From the NCBI GenBank assembly GCA_026874595.1, contig JAPPUL010000084.1:784356-848355 (forward strand): a DNA stretch of 64,000 nucleotides, written 5' to 3'. A model generated the notes under the pieces. It was not told the origin of the DNA. It did no database searches and saw only the letters and a list, made by a program, of their open reading frames with translations. This document shows, in pieces, positions 19,257 through 29,301 of the stretch. The first letter of the stretch is position 1, and every line of letters begins with the position of its first letter. The translations under genes and the position numbers were made by a program. The DNA comes from Sipunculus nudus. Lineage: Eukaryota; Annelida; Sipuncula; Golfingiida; Sipunculidae.

Positions 19257-20180
19257 CTAATACACCGACGGACTACCATCAGAAGGCGACGATAAACTAT
19301 TACCGCGCTCCTCAAATCCAGAGGAAACATTACGTCTTATATTTAACTCTATCTTCTCAATCCTATTACCATCTATATCAAGTATCTTAAACTCCAAATT
19401 AGCACCACCAACTCCATACTCTATCCTTTCATCCCGATTAGGTATTCTGCCAAATAAATCAAACATAAACCCACCTATTGTATCAGAATGCTCGTCTGGT
19501 AAATCAAGTTCAAGTCTACGATTAATTTCCTCAAGTGATGTCCGCGGATCAAGTCTATATACTCCACCCTCGACCTTTTCTATCGGATCAACCTCTTCAA
19601 GATCATACTCATCGCGTATCTCCCCCACTATCTCCTCTAATACATCCTCAAGTGCAACTATTCCCGATACCCCTCCATACTCATCAACAACCACCGCTAA
19701 ATGTACTTTCTTCCTTTGAAAATCCTTTAGCAATACGAATATATTTGTTGTCTCCGGTATGAAAAATACTGGCCTTAGGATATTTACAAAGTTCATATCT
19801 ACTTTATCTTCTATCAACAAATGAAATAAGTCCTTAACATATAATATCCCCACTATGTCATCTACTGACTTATCCCATACCGGTATCCTTGAATGCCCAC
19901 TCTCCTTTATTACCGATACCAAATCATGACGACTCGCAACTGAGTGTAGGGCTATTGTTGTCATGTCTATTCGTGGTACCATTATCTCTGTTACTATTGT
20001 TGAAACACTGCTTTTTAACCGCTTATTTATATCTTCTGCTACTCTTCTCTCTGCTTCTGTGTTTATTCCTCCGCCACTTGCCTTTACCTTTGTCTCCTCT
20101 TTCTCTCCTGCCTCCCCTACTCCCTTCTCCTCCCTCTTCCCTCCTTTATCCTTCCCAAACTTGAATAAGTCTTTTAGCAT
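19257..20180 (-). CDS. corC: CorC/HlyC-type CBS-domain protein
   Basis: A 307-aa protein with a charged, low-complexity N-terminus (residues 1-45, rich in Lys/Glu/Gly). Two CBS domains follow, starting at VTEIMVPRIDMTTIA and GHSRIPVWDKSVDDIVGILYVKDL, with LRPVFFIPETTNIFVLLKDF and VVDEYGGVSGIVALED in the second. The C-terminal CorC/HlyC transporter-associated domain begins near residue 220 (YRLDPRTSLEEINRRL). The DUF21 membrane domain of larger relatives is absent, so it is the soluble CorC form linked to Mg/Co efflux. Treponemal TlyC 'haemolysins' are of this type, but the name does not prove lysis. It overlaps ybeY by 7 bp. Confidence 0.9.
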   Translation of the reverse strand: MLKDLFKFGKDKGGKREEKGVGEAGEKEETKVKASGGGINTEAERRVAEDINKRLKSSVSTIVTEIMVPRIDMTTIALHSVASRHDLVSVIKESGHSRIPVWDKSVDDIVGILYVKDLFHLLIEDKVDMNFVNILRPVFFIPETTNIFVLLKDFQRKKVHLAVVVDEYGGVSGIVALEDVLEEIVGEIRDEYDLEEVDPIEKVEGGVYRLDPRTSLEEINRRLELDLPDEHSDTIGGFMFDLFGRIPNRDERIEYGVGGANLEFKILDIDGNRIEKIELNIRRNVSSGFEERGNSLSSPSDGSPSVY

Positions 20181-20737
20181 ATATATTTATCTACTACCTC
20201 CTTTGATAGCATCACTTCTATCTTTTCCATTTCTTTGCGTTCCCTTGCCCCTCTTTCATGATCATACCCTAATAAATGTAATACCCCGTGAACCATAAGT
20301 TTACATACCTCCTCCTCTACACTTAGTTTTGTCCCTTCTATATTCTCTGCTGCTGCCTCTAAAGATATTATCATGTCTCCTAAATATTTTCTCCCAAAAA
20401 GTCCCTCCTCATCTAAACTCTCAAACTTTACATCCTCAAACGATAATACATCTGTACTCTTATCTTTCCCTCGATAGCTTTTGTTTAGGTCCCTTATCCT
20501 TGCATTATCGCTAAATAATACCCCTAAATCATGTCCCCTAACTCCAACCACTTCCAAGATATACAAAAATATTTCTATTAGATGTTCCTCTATCCCTAAA
20601 AGTCCTTTATACCCTCTATAATTTACAAAATACTTCTCTTCCCTCACTGTTTCTAATATCTCTATATATACTCTGTTTTTAATATATCCATCATATCCTA
20701 ACTCTCCTTCAGCTCCATCCCTCATATTAATATCCAT
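20174..20737 (-). CDS. ybeY: Endoribonuclease YbeY (16S rRNA maturation)
   Basis: Single-strand endoribonuclease for 16S 3'-end maturation and ribosome quality control. The zinc site VHGVLHLLGYDHE (three histidines) is near residues 148-160, and the preceding SYRGKDKSTDVLSFE block is conserved. The 187 aa are slightly long. The first about 20 residues (INMRDGAEGELGYDG) are unconserved and a second ATG at codon 5 is possible. It sits between aspS and corC, and the ybeY-corC pairing is widespread in bacteria. Confidence 0.93.
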   Translation of the reverse strand: MDINMRDGAEGELGYDGYIKNRVYIEILETVREEKYFVNYRGYKGLLGIEEHLIEIFLYILEVVGVRGHDLGVLFSDNARIRDLNKSYRGKDKSTDVLSFEDVKFESLDEEGLFGRKYLGDMIISLEAAAENIEGTKLSVEEEVCKLMVHGVLHLLGYDHERGARERKEMEKIEVMLSKEVVDKYIC

Positions 20738-20783
20738 TTAATATCCATACTAGAATATTCATGCTATAAATCTTATCATAATA

Positions 20784-22652
20784 TTACAAACCTTGCAAAA
20801 CCTCTTCCCCCCCATCCTTTAAAACACCTTTAGATACATCTACTCCCTCATCCACCCCCCCACCTGCATCGTCCAACAAAAGACCAAGCTCTTCTAATTG
20901 TTCTTCTCTTACCATAGAGGGACTTTCGCTTACTAAGCATACTCCCTTTTGCGTCTTGGGAAACGCTATTACATCTCTTATCGAATTCGCTCTTCGCATT
21001 AGCATTATTAATCTGTCAAGCCCTAAGGCTATACCCCCATGGGGAGGAGCTCCATACTCAAGCGCTTTTAACAAAAAACCAAACTTATCCTCGCTCTCCT
21101 TACCAGCTAAACCCAATATCTCAAATACTCTATCTTGTAACTCACGCTCGTGGATTCTTATACTACCTCCTCCAAGTTCAACACCGTTTAATACCAAATC
21201 GTAACTTAGGGACTTTAAGTTTAATAGCTTCTCTTTAGCATAACTCTCTCCCTTAAAAGACTTTATATACTCTTTGCCTTCCTCTCCCTTCGGTAAGGTG
21301 AACGGATGGTGCACGGAACTAATACTTCCTTCCTCTTCGCTATAACTAAATAACGGAAACTCCTCTACCCATACAAAATTATACGCCTTCTCATCTTTTA
21401 AACCAAGACTATTTCCAAGCTCTATTCGTAAATTGCCTAGCGACTCATACACTATCTGCGCTTTATCTGCTACGAAAAATAATAGGTCCCCCTCCTCTAC
21501 CTCAAACGCTCTTGATATACTCTTCTTCTCTCCTTCATTAAAAAACTTCGTTATACTAGACTTTAACTCCATCCCCTCCTCGACCTTCATCCATGCAAGA
21601 CCCTTGGCTCCATACCCTTTTACAAACTCCTCCTTCTCCTCTATAGCTTTTCGCGATAATATCTTGCCTCCTCCTGATACCTTTATTCCACATACCATAT
21701 GCCCTTCCTTATTTGACGCATCCACAAATACCTTAAATTTACTGCCCTTAACTAGTTTTGTTACATCCTTAAGCTCTAATCCATATCTTGTGTCCGGACG
21801 ATCCGTTCCATAGCGGGACATCGCCTCCTCATAGCTTAATCTCTTTATCGGTAACTTTACCTCAACTCCAACTAATCTGAATATATATTCTATTAGCCCG
21901 TCCAGAAGCTTTATTATATCCTCCACATCTATAAACGACATCTCTATATCTAACTGCGTAAACTCAGGTTGGCGATCTGATCGTAAATCCTCATCCCTAA
22001 AGCATTTTACTATTTGATAATATCTCTCAAATCCACTTACCATTAATAACTGTTTGAATATTTGCGGCGATTGTGGTAATGCATAAAACTTCCCGCGGCT
22101 TACCCTGCTTGGTACCAGAAAGTCGCGTGCTCCCTCCGGCGTTGACTTGTTTAATATCGGGGTTTCTAGCTCTATAAATCTATTGCCTTCTAGATACCCT
22201 CGTATCAGCTTTATCACTTTCGCTCGCAGCAACAGATTCTCTCGCATACTATATCGTCGTAAATCTAGATATCTATACCGCAGTCTAAGCTCTTCATTAA
22301 CTAATGCATCTTCTGATAACGAAAATGGTAGCACTTTACTTGCGTTAAGCACTTTTACCCCATCCGCCACAAGCTCAAACCCGCCTGTCGATATGTTTTT
22401 GTTTTCAAGTCCAGCATCTCGCCTCTCTAATAACCCATAGACCTCTATTACATATTCACTGCGCAAGCTCTTTGCCTCCTCATATCCACTCCCACGACTT
22501 GGATCAAACACTATCTGCAATATACCCGTTATGTCTCGTAAATCTACAAATATTAACCCTCCATGATCCCGTACCACATCCACCCAGCCTCGCACCTTTA
22601 TTCGTTTGCCTATGTCTTTTGCCCCTGCCTTGCCGGCTTGCTTTATTTCCAT
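20784..22652 (-). CDS. aspS: Aspartyl-tRNA synthetase, bacterial type
   Basis: Class II synthetase of 622 aa with the bacterial layout. The N-terminal OB anticodon domain includes [20 protein letters not shown]. Motif 2 includes [21 protein letters not shown] in a split catalytic core, a GAD insertion lies at about 300-420, and motif 3 includes [21 protein letters not shown] roughly 25-residue tail after the usual FPKTQKG end is acidic and glycine-rich ([16 protein letters not shown]), an unusual extension. GGAGGG precedes the ATG. Whether it is discriminating or also charges tRNA-Asn cannot be read directly. The gatA gene at 60512 makes the amidation route possible. Confidence 0.96.
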   Translation of the reverse strand: MEIKQAGKAGAKDIGKRIKVRGWVDVVRDHGGLIFVDLRDITGILQIVFDPSRGSGYEEAKSLRSEYVIEVYGLLERRDAGLENKNISTGGFELVADGVKVLNASKVLPFSLSEDALVNEELRLRYRYLDLRRYSMRENLLLRAKVIKLIRGYLEGNRFIELETPILNKSTPEGARDFLVPSRVSRGKFYALPQSPQIFKQLLMVSGFERYYQIVKCFRDEDLRSDRQPEFTQLDIEMSFIDVEDIIKLLDGLIEYIFRLVGVEVKLPIKRLSYEEAMSRYGTDRPDTRYGLELKDVTKLVKGSKFKVFVDASNKEGHMVCGIKVSGGGKILSRKAIEEKEEFVKGYGAKGLAWMKVEEGMELKSSITKFFNEGEKKSISRAFEVEEGDLLFFVADKAQIVYESLGNLRIELGNSLGLKDEKAYNFVWVEEFPLFSYSEEEGSISSVHHPFTLPKGEEGKEYIKSFKGESYAKEKLLNLKSLSYDLVLNGVELGGGSIRIHERELQDRVFEILGLAGKESEDKFGFLLKALEYGAPPHGGIALGLDRLIMLMRRANSIRDVIAFPKTQKGVCLVSESPSMVREEQLEELGLLLDDAGGGVDEGVDVSKGVLKDGGEEVLQGL

Positions 22653-22819
22653 CGACTTTTAACTCCCTCCTTTACTTAACTCTTTTATTATTTAAAATAT
22701 TTCATGCCTTGCTATTTGCACTTATTTTCTATTCTATCTTAAAACCCCTCTTTTTAAAACCCCTCTTTTTAAAACCCCTCTATCACTGCCTCCTCTTCTG
22801 TATAACATGTTTTGTCTTT

Positions 22820-23431
22820 TTATAATAACTCGTCAAGCACCGCTTTTGACCTTTCTTTGATTTCTTTGTGCAATGAAGACCCATGAGTATCCATCGTTAC
22901 TACGCATGGTAACTCTTCTACCCGTATCACCCAAAATGCTTCCGGTGTACCAAATTCAAGCTTCTCTACATCAATTACTTCTTTTACTTGTTTCGCTATC
23001 AGGACTGCTGCCCCTCCTACTGCATGAAAGTATACTGCATTGTTAGCCTCACATGCTTTTAGTGTCTTCTCTCCCATCCCTCCCTTCCCTAAAACCCCTC
23101 GTAGATTATAATGCTTTATTACATCTGCTTGATACGGTTCCTCTCTTATGCTTGTTGTTGGGCCTGATGCCAGAAATATGTATTTGCCCCCCTCCTCCTT
23201 TACCACAGGTCCACAATGGTATATTACACCTTCTTTCAAGTGCTTCAACAACTTCTTATCAAGTTCTCTATCCTTTTTATCCCCTCCTCCTTTTACAAAC
23301 TTCTCTATTATATATTTATGGGCTATGTCTCGGGCTGTTACCAAAACGCCGCTAAGTAATATCTCATCGCCCACCTTAAGTCGCTTTATCTCTTCTTCTG
23401 ATATCGGTGTTTTTAGCTTAATCAATTTCAT
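22820..23431 (-). CDS. fumB: Class I fumarate hydratase, beta (C-terminal) subunit
   Basis: Second subunit of the oxygen-sensitive 4Fe-4S fumarase (fumarate to malate) or a closely related tartrate dehydratase. At 203 aa it carries GDEILLSGVLVTARDIAHKY, FLASGPTTSIREEPY, GVLGKGGM and YFHAVGGAAVLIAKQVK. The start codon is preceded by GGAGG and overlaps the end of the alpha subunit by 14 bp, which implies translational coupling. Fumarase rather than tartrate dehydratase is preferred because no tartrate genes are near. Family motifs alone do not separate them. Confidence 0.85.
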   Translation of the reverse strand: MKLIKLKTPISEEEIKRLKVGDEILLSGVLVTARDIAHKYIIEKFVKGGGDKKDRELDKKLLKHLKEGVIYHCGPVVKEEGGKYIFLASGPTTSIREEPYQADVIKHYNLRGVLGKGGMGEKTLKACEANNAVYFHAVGGAAVLIAKQVKEVIDVEKLEFGTPEAFWVIRVEELPCVVTMDTHGSSLHKEIKERSKAVLDELL

Positions 23432-24287
23432 ATCCTCCGTCTTCTCTTAGTATCATTATCTTTCGGCGGGCTGACCAGCATAGGTAGGTTATTGTTACAT
23501 AGTATGTTGCCGGATGTCTATAATATGTTCCCACCTTTACTCCCAAAAGTGTTGACATCCCTCCAAAGCCCATCGGTCCTATCCCTAGCTTGTTTGCGGA
23601 CTCTAATATTTCATCTTCAAGTTTGGATAACCTTTTATCCGGATTCTTATCATACAACTTCCTGAATAACTGCACCTTTGAAAGATAATATGAACTCCCT
23701 CTGTCCCCTCCTATCCCTATCCCCAATATCCCAGGCGCGCACCCAAGCCCTTGTGCCCCAAATACCCCATCTAATACACAGCGTTTAACTCCTTCTAAAT
23801 CTCGGCCCGCCTTCAGACCACTGTCTGGTAGCTTATATTGTATCCCCACATTCTCACTGCCGCCTCCCTTTAGCATTAGGCGTATCTCAAAATAATCTCT
23901 CTCCCATTCCTTGAAATATATACTCGGCACCCCCTCACCACTATTGTCTCCTGGGTTTGTTCCTTCTAATATCGATACTGTGTTCGGCCTTAAGTAATTT
24001 AGTCTCGTTGCCTCCTTTATCCCTTCCTTTATCTCTTTACTCATCTTTAATGTTGAATGTCCACTCGGATACTTTATATCTAGGAATATCATCCCTGTGT
24101 CTTGGCACATCGGAAGCTCTTCTTGCTTGGCAAGCTCTATGTTCTTAAGCATTGCTCCCATTACGCTATATGCACTGCCTCCTGCCTCCTCTTTCGCCTG
24201 CAGCCCCTTCATCACTTCTACTACGTCTTCAGGTAAGCTAGTTGACGCTTCCTTCAATAACTCTAGTATTGCTCCTTTTAATTCCAT
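23418..24287 (-). CDS. fumA: Class I fumarate hydratase, alpha (N-terminal) subunit
   Basis: Catalytic Fe-S subunit of 289 aa. The cluster cysteines are seen in LPMCQDTGMIFLDI and QGLGCAPGILGIGIGGDR, with a third in the C-terminal YLCWSARR. Substrate-binding blocks include NTVSILEGTNPGDNSGEG and GPMGFGGMSTLLGVKV. GGAGG lies directly before the ATG. It is the first gene of the minus-strand run and is likely to share a promoter with aspS and the genes beyond, from the 24288-24634 spacer. Two-subunit class I fumarases are typical of anaerobes. Confidence 0.9.
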   Translation of the reverse strand: MELKGAILELLKEASTSLPEDVVEVMKGLQAKEEAGGSAYSVMGAMLKNIELAKQEELPMCQDTGMIFLDIKYPSGHSTLKMSKEIKEGIKEATRLNYLRPNTVSILEGTNPGDNSGEGVPSIYFKEWERDYFEIRLMLKGGGSENVGIQYKLPDSGLKAGRDLEGVKRCVLDGVFGAQGLGCAPGILGIGIGGDRGSSYYLSKVQLFRKLYDKNPDKRLSKLEDEILESANKLGIGPMGFGGMSTLLGVKVGTYYRHPATYYVTITYLCWSARRKIMILREDGGYEID

Positions 24288-24634
24288 AAAAGCCTCCCTT
24301 TCTTTTCTATTAAAGCTTACTCTGTAAAGCTTACTCTCACTACAAACTCTCTAAATATTTCTCTCCTATAATAATAGCTTTTTATATCCTTTATTTCTAC
24401 ATCTTATTTCTACATCATAACAAGATTCTCTTTATTTTTAACTTCTGTCATTTTTAACTTCTGTCATTTTTAACTTCTAATCATAACTATTTTTATCTCA
24501 TAACAGCTTACCTATATTATCTTTTATCTTACCAATATAATATTTTTTTCTTAACTTTATCTCATTGCTTTTTTAACTTATTCTTTATTTCTTTTATTTC
24601 TTTAAAATGTATAACCCAACCCGGAGTAACTCTT
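24288..24634. other. Divergent promoter region between fumA and the M50 protease gene
   Basis: No gene is seen. A 16-bp unit containing tttttaacttctgtca is present nearly three times at about 24434-24478. 'taaagcttactctgtaaagcttactctca' near 24310-24340 is another two-fold duplication. Promoters for both directions are expected, but no confident -35/-10 pair was found. Confidence 0.5.
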
Positions 24635-25660
24635 TTGGACTTCTTAAATGTTAATACCATCTTAGATGCTATCACTAAACTCGCTATCTTCATCATTGCA
24701 GGCTCCATTCACGAGTTCGCTCATGCCGCCGCCGCTTACAAGCTCGGAGACCATACCGCTAAAGATTATGGCCGCCTTACTTTTAATCCTAAGGCTCATA
24801 TAGACCCCATCGGCAGCATCCTCTTTCCTATAATCGGTGCCGGCATCGGCTGGATGAAACCTGTGCCCGTTTTCTTACCTAATCTCAAAAATCCCATAAA
24901 AGATGATGCCATTATCTCTTTTGCAGGACCTCTTAGCAACTTTATTCAGGCTTGTTTTGCTATTCTTTTAATCAAAATTATTTTCTTTCTCTTTGGAAGC
25001 CAGCCTTCTTTAGTATACTTTATTCAGCTTTATGCCTATATCAATATCATTCTCATGGGCTTTAATTTAATCCCTATGCCCCCACTAGACGGCGGCGCTA
25101 TACTCAAATTCATACTCCCCTCTAACCTACACCCCATATTTGACTCATTCTCTCGCTTTGGCTTCGTCTTTCTTATAATTTTACTTCTAAGCGGCGCCCT
25201 TAAGTATTTATTAATACCTTTTCAATACATTTTTCAGTTCATCAACAATATGGACTTCTTATTCCTTCTGGCTATAAACGTCTTAAATGTTACCGTCGTT
25301 TCTATTTTCTTTAAAGAATTTATTATCAATTTTAAAAAACAAAAACTTTCTGCTTTGACCTCTCCATCCTATAAAGATAACGATATTAAAAAGTCCAGCA
25401 CCACTCAGACTAATAACTCTCAAAATAAAGAATTCATTAAAAAAGCTTCTCATATCTCAAGTATAATATCACAAAAAGGGTCCCTACAAAAAGATGAGGT
25501 TAAGGATATTCAAAGTATTACTCCTATTGAAAATGCTAATATTTGTCCGCCAAACGATTTCAACTTTAAGGACCAGGTCTGTACAAATTGTGAGTGGTTT
25601 CGCAATTGCTTAATCCGTTATGCTAATAGCAACTTACAAGAAAATAAATCAAGAAAATAA
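24635..25660 (+). CDS. Site-2-type M50 metalloprotease with Cys-rich cytoplasmic tail
   Basis: Polytopic membrane zinc protease. The metal motif HEFAH (about residues 26-30, GSIHEFAHAAAAYKLGD) and the second site NLIPMPPLDGG (about 145-155) are both intact, with four to five hydrophobic segments across 1-230. This is the FpbA/YwhC-like short M50 group, not the PDZ-containing RseP. Residues 235-300 are a polar linker, and the last about 40 residues carry a cysteine set (NICPP, then VCTNCEWFRNCLIRY) that looks like a small metal-binding module. The TTG start follows GGAG. It precedes hemL by 35 bp, so the two may be co-transcribed. The substrate is unknown. Confidence 0.87.
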   Translation: MDFLNVNTILDAITKLAIFIIAGSIHEFAHAAAAYKLGDHTAKDYGRLTFNPKAHIDPIGSILFPIIGAGIGWMKPVPVFLPNLKNPIKDDAIISFAGPLSNFIQACFAILLIKIIFFLFGSQPSLVYFIQLYAYINIILMGFNLIPMPPLDGGAILKFILPSNLHPIFDSFSRFGFVFLIILLLSGALKYLLIPFQYIFQFINNMDFLFLLAINVLNVTVVSIFFKEFIINFKKQKLSALTSPSYKDNDIKKSSTTQTNNSQNKEFIKKASHISSIISQKGSLQKDEVKDIQSITPIENANICPPNDFNFKDQVCTNCEWFRNCLIRYANSNLQENKSRK

Positions 25661-25695
25661 ATAACGCTTTTTAATATCTTCATAAGGACCTTTTT

Positions 25696-26988
25696 ATGAA
25701 TGCAAATAGTAAAAGACTTTTTAAGGAAGCCAAAAAGCTAATACCTGGTGGCGTCAATTCGCCTGTTAGAGCTTTTAAATCTGTTAAGAGTGTGCCACCT
25801 TTTATCTCGCATGCTAAGGGTTCTAAGATATTCGACGTTGATGGCAACTCTTATATAGACTATGTTGGGTCTTGGGGTCCTATGATCTTAGGCCATGCTC
25901 CTGACAACGTCATTAAAGCCATTAACAATATAGCCTCTTTAGGAACGAGTTTTGGGGCATCTACAAAACTTGAGCTTGAACTTGCTAAGCAAGTTGTTTC
26001 GATATACCCTTCTATTGACATGATTCGTATGGTTAACTCAGGCACCGAGGCTGCTATGAGTGCTGTACGTCTTGCTCGGGCTTTTACTAAAAAAGATAAA
26101 ATCATTAAATTCATAGGCTGTTACCATGGACATGGAGACTCATTCTTGATTGAGCCTGGTTCTGGTGCTTTTGGGCATACATTAACTCCGGGAGTAACTA
26201 AAGCTATTGCATCTGACACTTTGAATGCTAAATTTAATGATATTGATAGTGTTTGTGCTTTAATAGAAAAGCATGGAGCGGATAGTATAGCATGTGTAAT
26301 AATAGAGCCTGTTGCCGGCAATATGGGTTGCATAGGTCCTAAAGATGGTTTTTTAGAAGAACTTAGAGAACTTTGTGATAATAACGACATGTTGCTAATT
26401 TTTGATGAGGTTATGAGCGGGTTTCGAGTAAGTCTAAAAGGTGCGCAGGGCATTTATAATGTAAGACCTGATTTAACTTGCCTTGGGAAGATTATAGGAG
26501 GGGGCTTACCGGTTGGAGCTTATGGCGGGCGACGTGATATTATGGAACTTGTTGCGCCTTCTGGAGATGTATATCAGGCTGGGACCTTATCCGGCAACCC
26601 ACTTGCCATGAGTGCTGGTCTTGAAACTATTAAAACTCTTAAACAAGACGCTTCAACTATTTATGATAAGCTTGAATCTTTGTCTTCTATGCTATGTTCG
26701 GGGATAAGCGATAATTTAGCTAAACTTGGCCTTTCTCTTAGCTCAAACCGTATCGGGAGTATGTTCTCTTTGTTCTTTACCGACCAAGATGTTTATGACT
26801 CTGATTCTGCTAAACAGTCTGATCTTCATAAGTTTAATTTATATTTTCAAAAGATGCTTGAGCAAGGTATATATATAGCCCCCTCTCAATTTGAAGCTGG
26901 CTTTATGTCCACCACGCATACCAAGGAGGATATTCAAAAGACGATAAAAGCCAATTACAACGCCCTTAAGGCAGCTTATGACAGATAA
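25696..26988 (+). CDS. hemL: Glutamate-1-semialdehyde 2,1-aminomutase
   Basis: PLP class III aminotransferase-fold enzyme making 5-aminolevulinate in the C5 tetrapyrrole pathway. At 430 aa it is canonical: [15 protein letters not shown] at the N-terminus, [39 protein letters not shown], and the PLP lysine in [19 protein letters not shown] near residue 265. AAGGA precedes the ATG. No other hem genes are adjacent. The product could feed haem, sirohaem or cobamide synthesis. Sirohaem would suit a sulfite reductase, but none is in the window. Confidence 0.95.
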   Translation: MNANSKRLFKEAKKLIPGGVNSPVRAFKSVKSVPPFISHAKGSKIFDVDGNSYIDYVGSWGPMILGHAPDNVIKAINNIASLGTSFGASTKLELELAKQVVSIYPSIDMIRMVNSGTEAAMSAVRLARAFTKKDKIIKFIGCYHGHGDSFLIEPGSGAFGHTLTPGVTKAIASDTLNAKFNDIDSVCALIEKHGADSIACVIIEPVAGNMGCIGPKDGFLEELRELCDNNDMLLIFDEVMSGFRVSLKGAQGIYNVRPDLTCLGKIIGGGLPVGAYGGRRDIMELVAPSGDVYQAGTLSGNPLAMSAGLETIKTLKQDASTIYDKLESLSSMLCSGISDNLAKLGLSLSSNRIGSMFSLFFTDQDVYDSDSAKQSDLHKFNLYFQKMLEQGIYIAPSQFEAGFMSTTHTKEDIQKTIKANYNALKAAYDR

Positions 26989-27021
26989 GCACAATCTTTT
27001 ATAAAAACTAGGAGACTCTTT

Positions 27022-27165
27022 ATGTCACATAGTAATCATGGGAAAGAAATAACGGCGTTTATTCCAGATGGCGACCCGCAAGGAATTTAAAATATCTAGC
27101 TTTTGAAAAAACAAAGACGGCAAGACTATAAAGGATTTACAGGCAATTAAAGAAGATAGAGTATA
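27022..27165 (+). pseudogene. Remnant resembling a GIY-YIG/DUF4357 protein
   Basis: ATG 27022, preceded by AGGAGA, opens 22 codons including GKEITAFIPDGDPQGI, then a stop. A second short piece, KNKDGKTIKDLQAIKEDRV, ends with a stop at 27165. The DGDPQGI opening and the DGKT-containing close resemble the two ends of GIY-YIG nuclease-family proteins with a DUF4357 tail, with the centre deleted. Both pieces are very short, so the identification is tentative. It could also be chance. Confidence 0.3.
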
Positions 27166-27541
27166 AAAAAGCTTTTCTTATTCTAGCATCAATCTGTTAT
27201 TATATCTATTATTAAACTTAAACATCTTAGACTTATTATTTATGGTTATAGTTAATAACTATAAATATCTTTAATAAGAGAACTTGAGTTATAAAAATAA
27301 TAGTTTTATATAAAGCCACATATACAAGTATTAGTAAAAGTATTAGAAGAGAGTCTTAATAAGATATATGATTTATTGATAATAGAAAATAAATAAATAT
27401 CTATAATAAACAAATAACTCTTTTTTTTTACTAAAATTAATAAAAAACTGTACTTTATTTTTTTGATTTGTTAGACTTGTCATAAATAACTTTGCTTTAA
27501 GTGCAAGCTATAATATAAAATATTTAGGAGAATTACTATAC
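27166..27541 (+). promoter_or_regulatory. Upstream region of the sulfolactate operon
   Basis: This AT-rich stretch holds no gene. A consensus TATAAT lies at 27509-27514 and AGGAGA lies just before the GTG start of suyA, so the operon promoter is probably here. No well-spaced -35 was found: TTGTCA at 27477-27482 is 26 bp away, too far for sigma-70. No regulator gene is adjacent. The mechanism of sulfonate induction is not visible. Confidence 0.4.
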
Positions 27542-27829
27542 GTGATAGAACCAAGTTTTATAATGCACGGGCCAGAGGATTCTTGTGCCGTAGCGGTAAA
27601 GGAAGGGATTATTGCCAATAATACATATAACTGTTGGGTAATGAGCAATGACGAAAGTTTTGATATAGAGGTAAAATCAGACATACCGATAGGCCATAAG
27701 ATTGCAATTAAACCAATTAAAAGCGGCGATACTATTATTAAATATGATATAGATATAGGTAAATGTGTAAGCGATATTGCCAAAGGGGAGCACTTACATG
27801 TACACAACGTAAAAACAAAAAGATGGTAA
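27542..27829 (+). CDS. suyA: (R)-3-sulfolactate sulfo-lyase, alpha (small) subunit
   Basis: A 95-aa SAF-domain protein, the small half of the altronate-dehydratase-like lyase. Features are FIMHGPEDSCAVAVKEGI, the SAF core DIPIGHKIAIKPIKSGDTIIKYD and the end HLHVHNVKTKRW. Paired with suyB it cleaves (R)-sulfolactate into pyruvate and sulfite. The same SAF/large-subunit pair occurs in altronate and galactarate dehydratases. I prefer SuyA because the operon also carries slcC, comC and a TTT transporter, the known sulfolactate set. GTG start with AGGAGA; 12 bp to suyB. Confidence 0.87.
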   Translation: MIEPSFIMHGPEDSCAVAVKEGIIANNTYNCWVMSNDESFDIEVKSDIPIGHKIAIKPIKSGDTIIKYDIDIGKCVSDIAKGEHLHVHNVKTKRW

Positions 27830-27841
27830 GGAGTAAAAAAG

Positions 27842-29008
27842 ATGTCAAAGCATACCTTTTTAGGTTATAGAAGGGCTAATGGGCGAGTTGGGATAAGAAA
27901 TCATGTAATAATACTTCCACTGGATGACATTTCGAATGCAGCGGCTGAGGGGGTGGCAAATAATATAGCAGGGACAATGAGTTTGCCGCATGCCTATGGG
28001 AGATTACAGTTTGGAGAAGATTTAGAGCTTCATTTTAGGACTATGATAGGCACAGGAAAAAATCCGAATGTGGCAGCAGTAATAGTTATAGGGATAGAGC
28101 CTGGCTGGACTAAGAAAGTGGTCTCTGGGATTGAAAAGACAGGCAAGCCGGTTGCAGGATTTTGGATTGAGCGGCATGGAGATATAAATACAATAGCAAA
28201 AGCCTCAAGAAAGGCGCAAGAATTTGTACAGTACGCAACTGAGCTACAAAGAGAAAGCTGTAATTTAGATGAGCTTTGGGTAGCAACGAAATGCGGGGAA
28301 TCGGATACAACATCGGGTATTGGAGCAAATCCGACTGTAGGCAATTTCTTAGATAAAGTAGTGCCACTTGGAGCAACAGCATGTTTTGGAGAGACAACAG
28401 AACTAACAGGCGGTGAATATTTAGTTGAGCAACGGGCTGCAAATGAAGAGGCACGTTTAAAGTTCAAGGCAATGTTTGAGGACTATTCATCACTTGTAGA
28501 TAAGTTCAAGACTAGCGACTTATCGGACTCCCAGCCTACGAAAGGGAATATAGAAGGTGGTTTGACGACAATAGAGGAGAAGGCTCTTGGGAATATACAA
28601 AAGATAGGTAAACATGTAAAATACATAGATGCACTAAAGGAAGCAGAAGAACCAAGTAAAGGAAACGGTCTTTATTTTATGAATACATCATCAGCAGCGG
28701 CAGAGTGTAATACATTACAAGCGGCAGCAGGTTTTGTTCTTCATATATTTACAACAGGGCAAGGGAACGTTATAGGTAATCCTATAATGCCTGTTATTAA
28801 GGTAACAGCAAACCCTCGTACAGTAAATTTAATGAGCGAACATATAGACGTAGATGTATCTGATTTACTGCGTCGTAAGATGTCGTTAGACGATGCAGGA
28901 GATAAGCTAATAGAAGAGGTTTTAAGGACTTGTAACGGTAGGCACACAGCAGCTGAGACTTTAAGACACAAAGAATTTATAATGACTAAATTGTATAGAA
29001 GCGCATAA
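27842..29008 (+). CDS. suyB: (R)-3-sulfolactate sulfo-lyase, beta (large) subunit
   Basis: Large catalytic subunit, 388 aa, UxaA/GarD C-terminal family. Conserved blocks: [19 protein letters not shown] at the N-terminus, [38 protein letters not shown] (an Fe-binding cysteine region), TAYFGE-like [33 protein letters not shown] and [21 protein letters not shown]. The release of sulfite makes this the desulfonating step. Open and undamaged, unlike the sulfoacetate cluster. SD AAGGAG. Altronate dehydratase activity is the alternative, but no uronate genes are present. Confidence 0.87.
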   Translation: MSKHTFLGYRRANGRVGIRNHVIILPLDDISNAAAEGVANNIAGTMSLPHAYGRLQFGEDLELHFRTMIGTGKNPNVAAVIVIGIEPGWTKKVVSGIEKTGKPVAGFWIERHGDINTIAKASRKAQEFVQYATELQRESCNLDELWVATKCGESDTTSGIGANPTVGNFLDKVVPLGATACFGETTELTGGEYLVEQRAANEEARLKFKAMFEDYSSLVDKFKTSDLSDSQPTKGNIEGGLTTIEEKALGNIQKIGKHVKYIDALKEAEEPSKGNGLYFMNTSSAAAECNTLQAAAGFVLHIFTTGQGNVIGNPIMPVIKVTANPRTVNLMSEHIDVDVSDLLRRKMSLDDAGDKLIEEVLRTCNGRHTAAETLRHKEFIMTKLYRSA

Positions 29009-29258
29009 GGCTAAAAAGAGGCGGCGGATTGTGCTAAAAAGAGGCGGCAGATTGTGCTAAAAAGAGGCGGCTGATGAGGCAAAAGAGGCGGCGGATGAGG
29101 CAAAAGAGGCGACGGATTGTGCTAAAAAGAGGCGGCTGATGAGGCAAAAGAGGCGGCGGATTGTGCTAAAAAGAGGCGGCTGATGAGGCAAAAGAGGCGG
29201 CGGATTGTGCTAAAAAGAGGCGGCTGATGAGGCAAAAGAGACGGCAGATTGTGCTAAC
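29009..29258. repeat. Alternating 23/21-bp tandem repeats between suyB and the TctC gene
   Basis: About eleven units of a G/A-rich sequence built on gctaaaaagaggcggc and gcaaaagaggcggcgg, each followed by gattgt or gatgag. Long units are 23 bp and short ones 21 bp, so any reading frame rotates. The 21-bp units alone would encode an AKEAADE heptad, but the 23-bp units break it and stops occur, so the array is treated as non-coding. It lies inside the operon, between the lyase and transporter genes, where an mRNA structure or processing site could matter. On the top strand it is almost purely purine. Confidence 0.85.
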
Positions 29259-29301
29259 GCTATAAATATAACATAATTAAGCACATAAGGAGGAGTTAAT
29301 T

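Noticed and set aside
19257-20180. Haemolysin (TlyC) toxin
   Set aside because: Family is CBS/CorC; the haemolysin label is historical and nothing in the sequence shows membrane lysis.
27542-29008. Altronate dehydratase UxaA
   Set aside because: Same family, but split subunits beside slcC, comC and a TTT transporter fit sulfolactate sulfo-lyase better; no uronate genes present. Kept as an alternative in the entries.
29009-29258. Coding repeat protein (AKEAADE heptads)
   Set aside because: 23-bp units break the frame and stops appear; no start or ribosome site covers the array.
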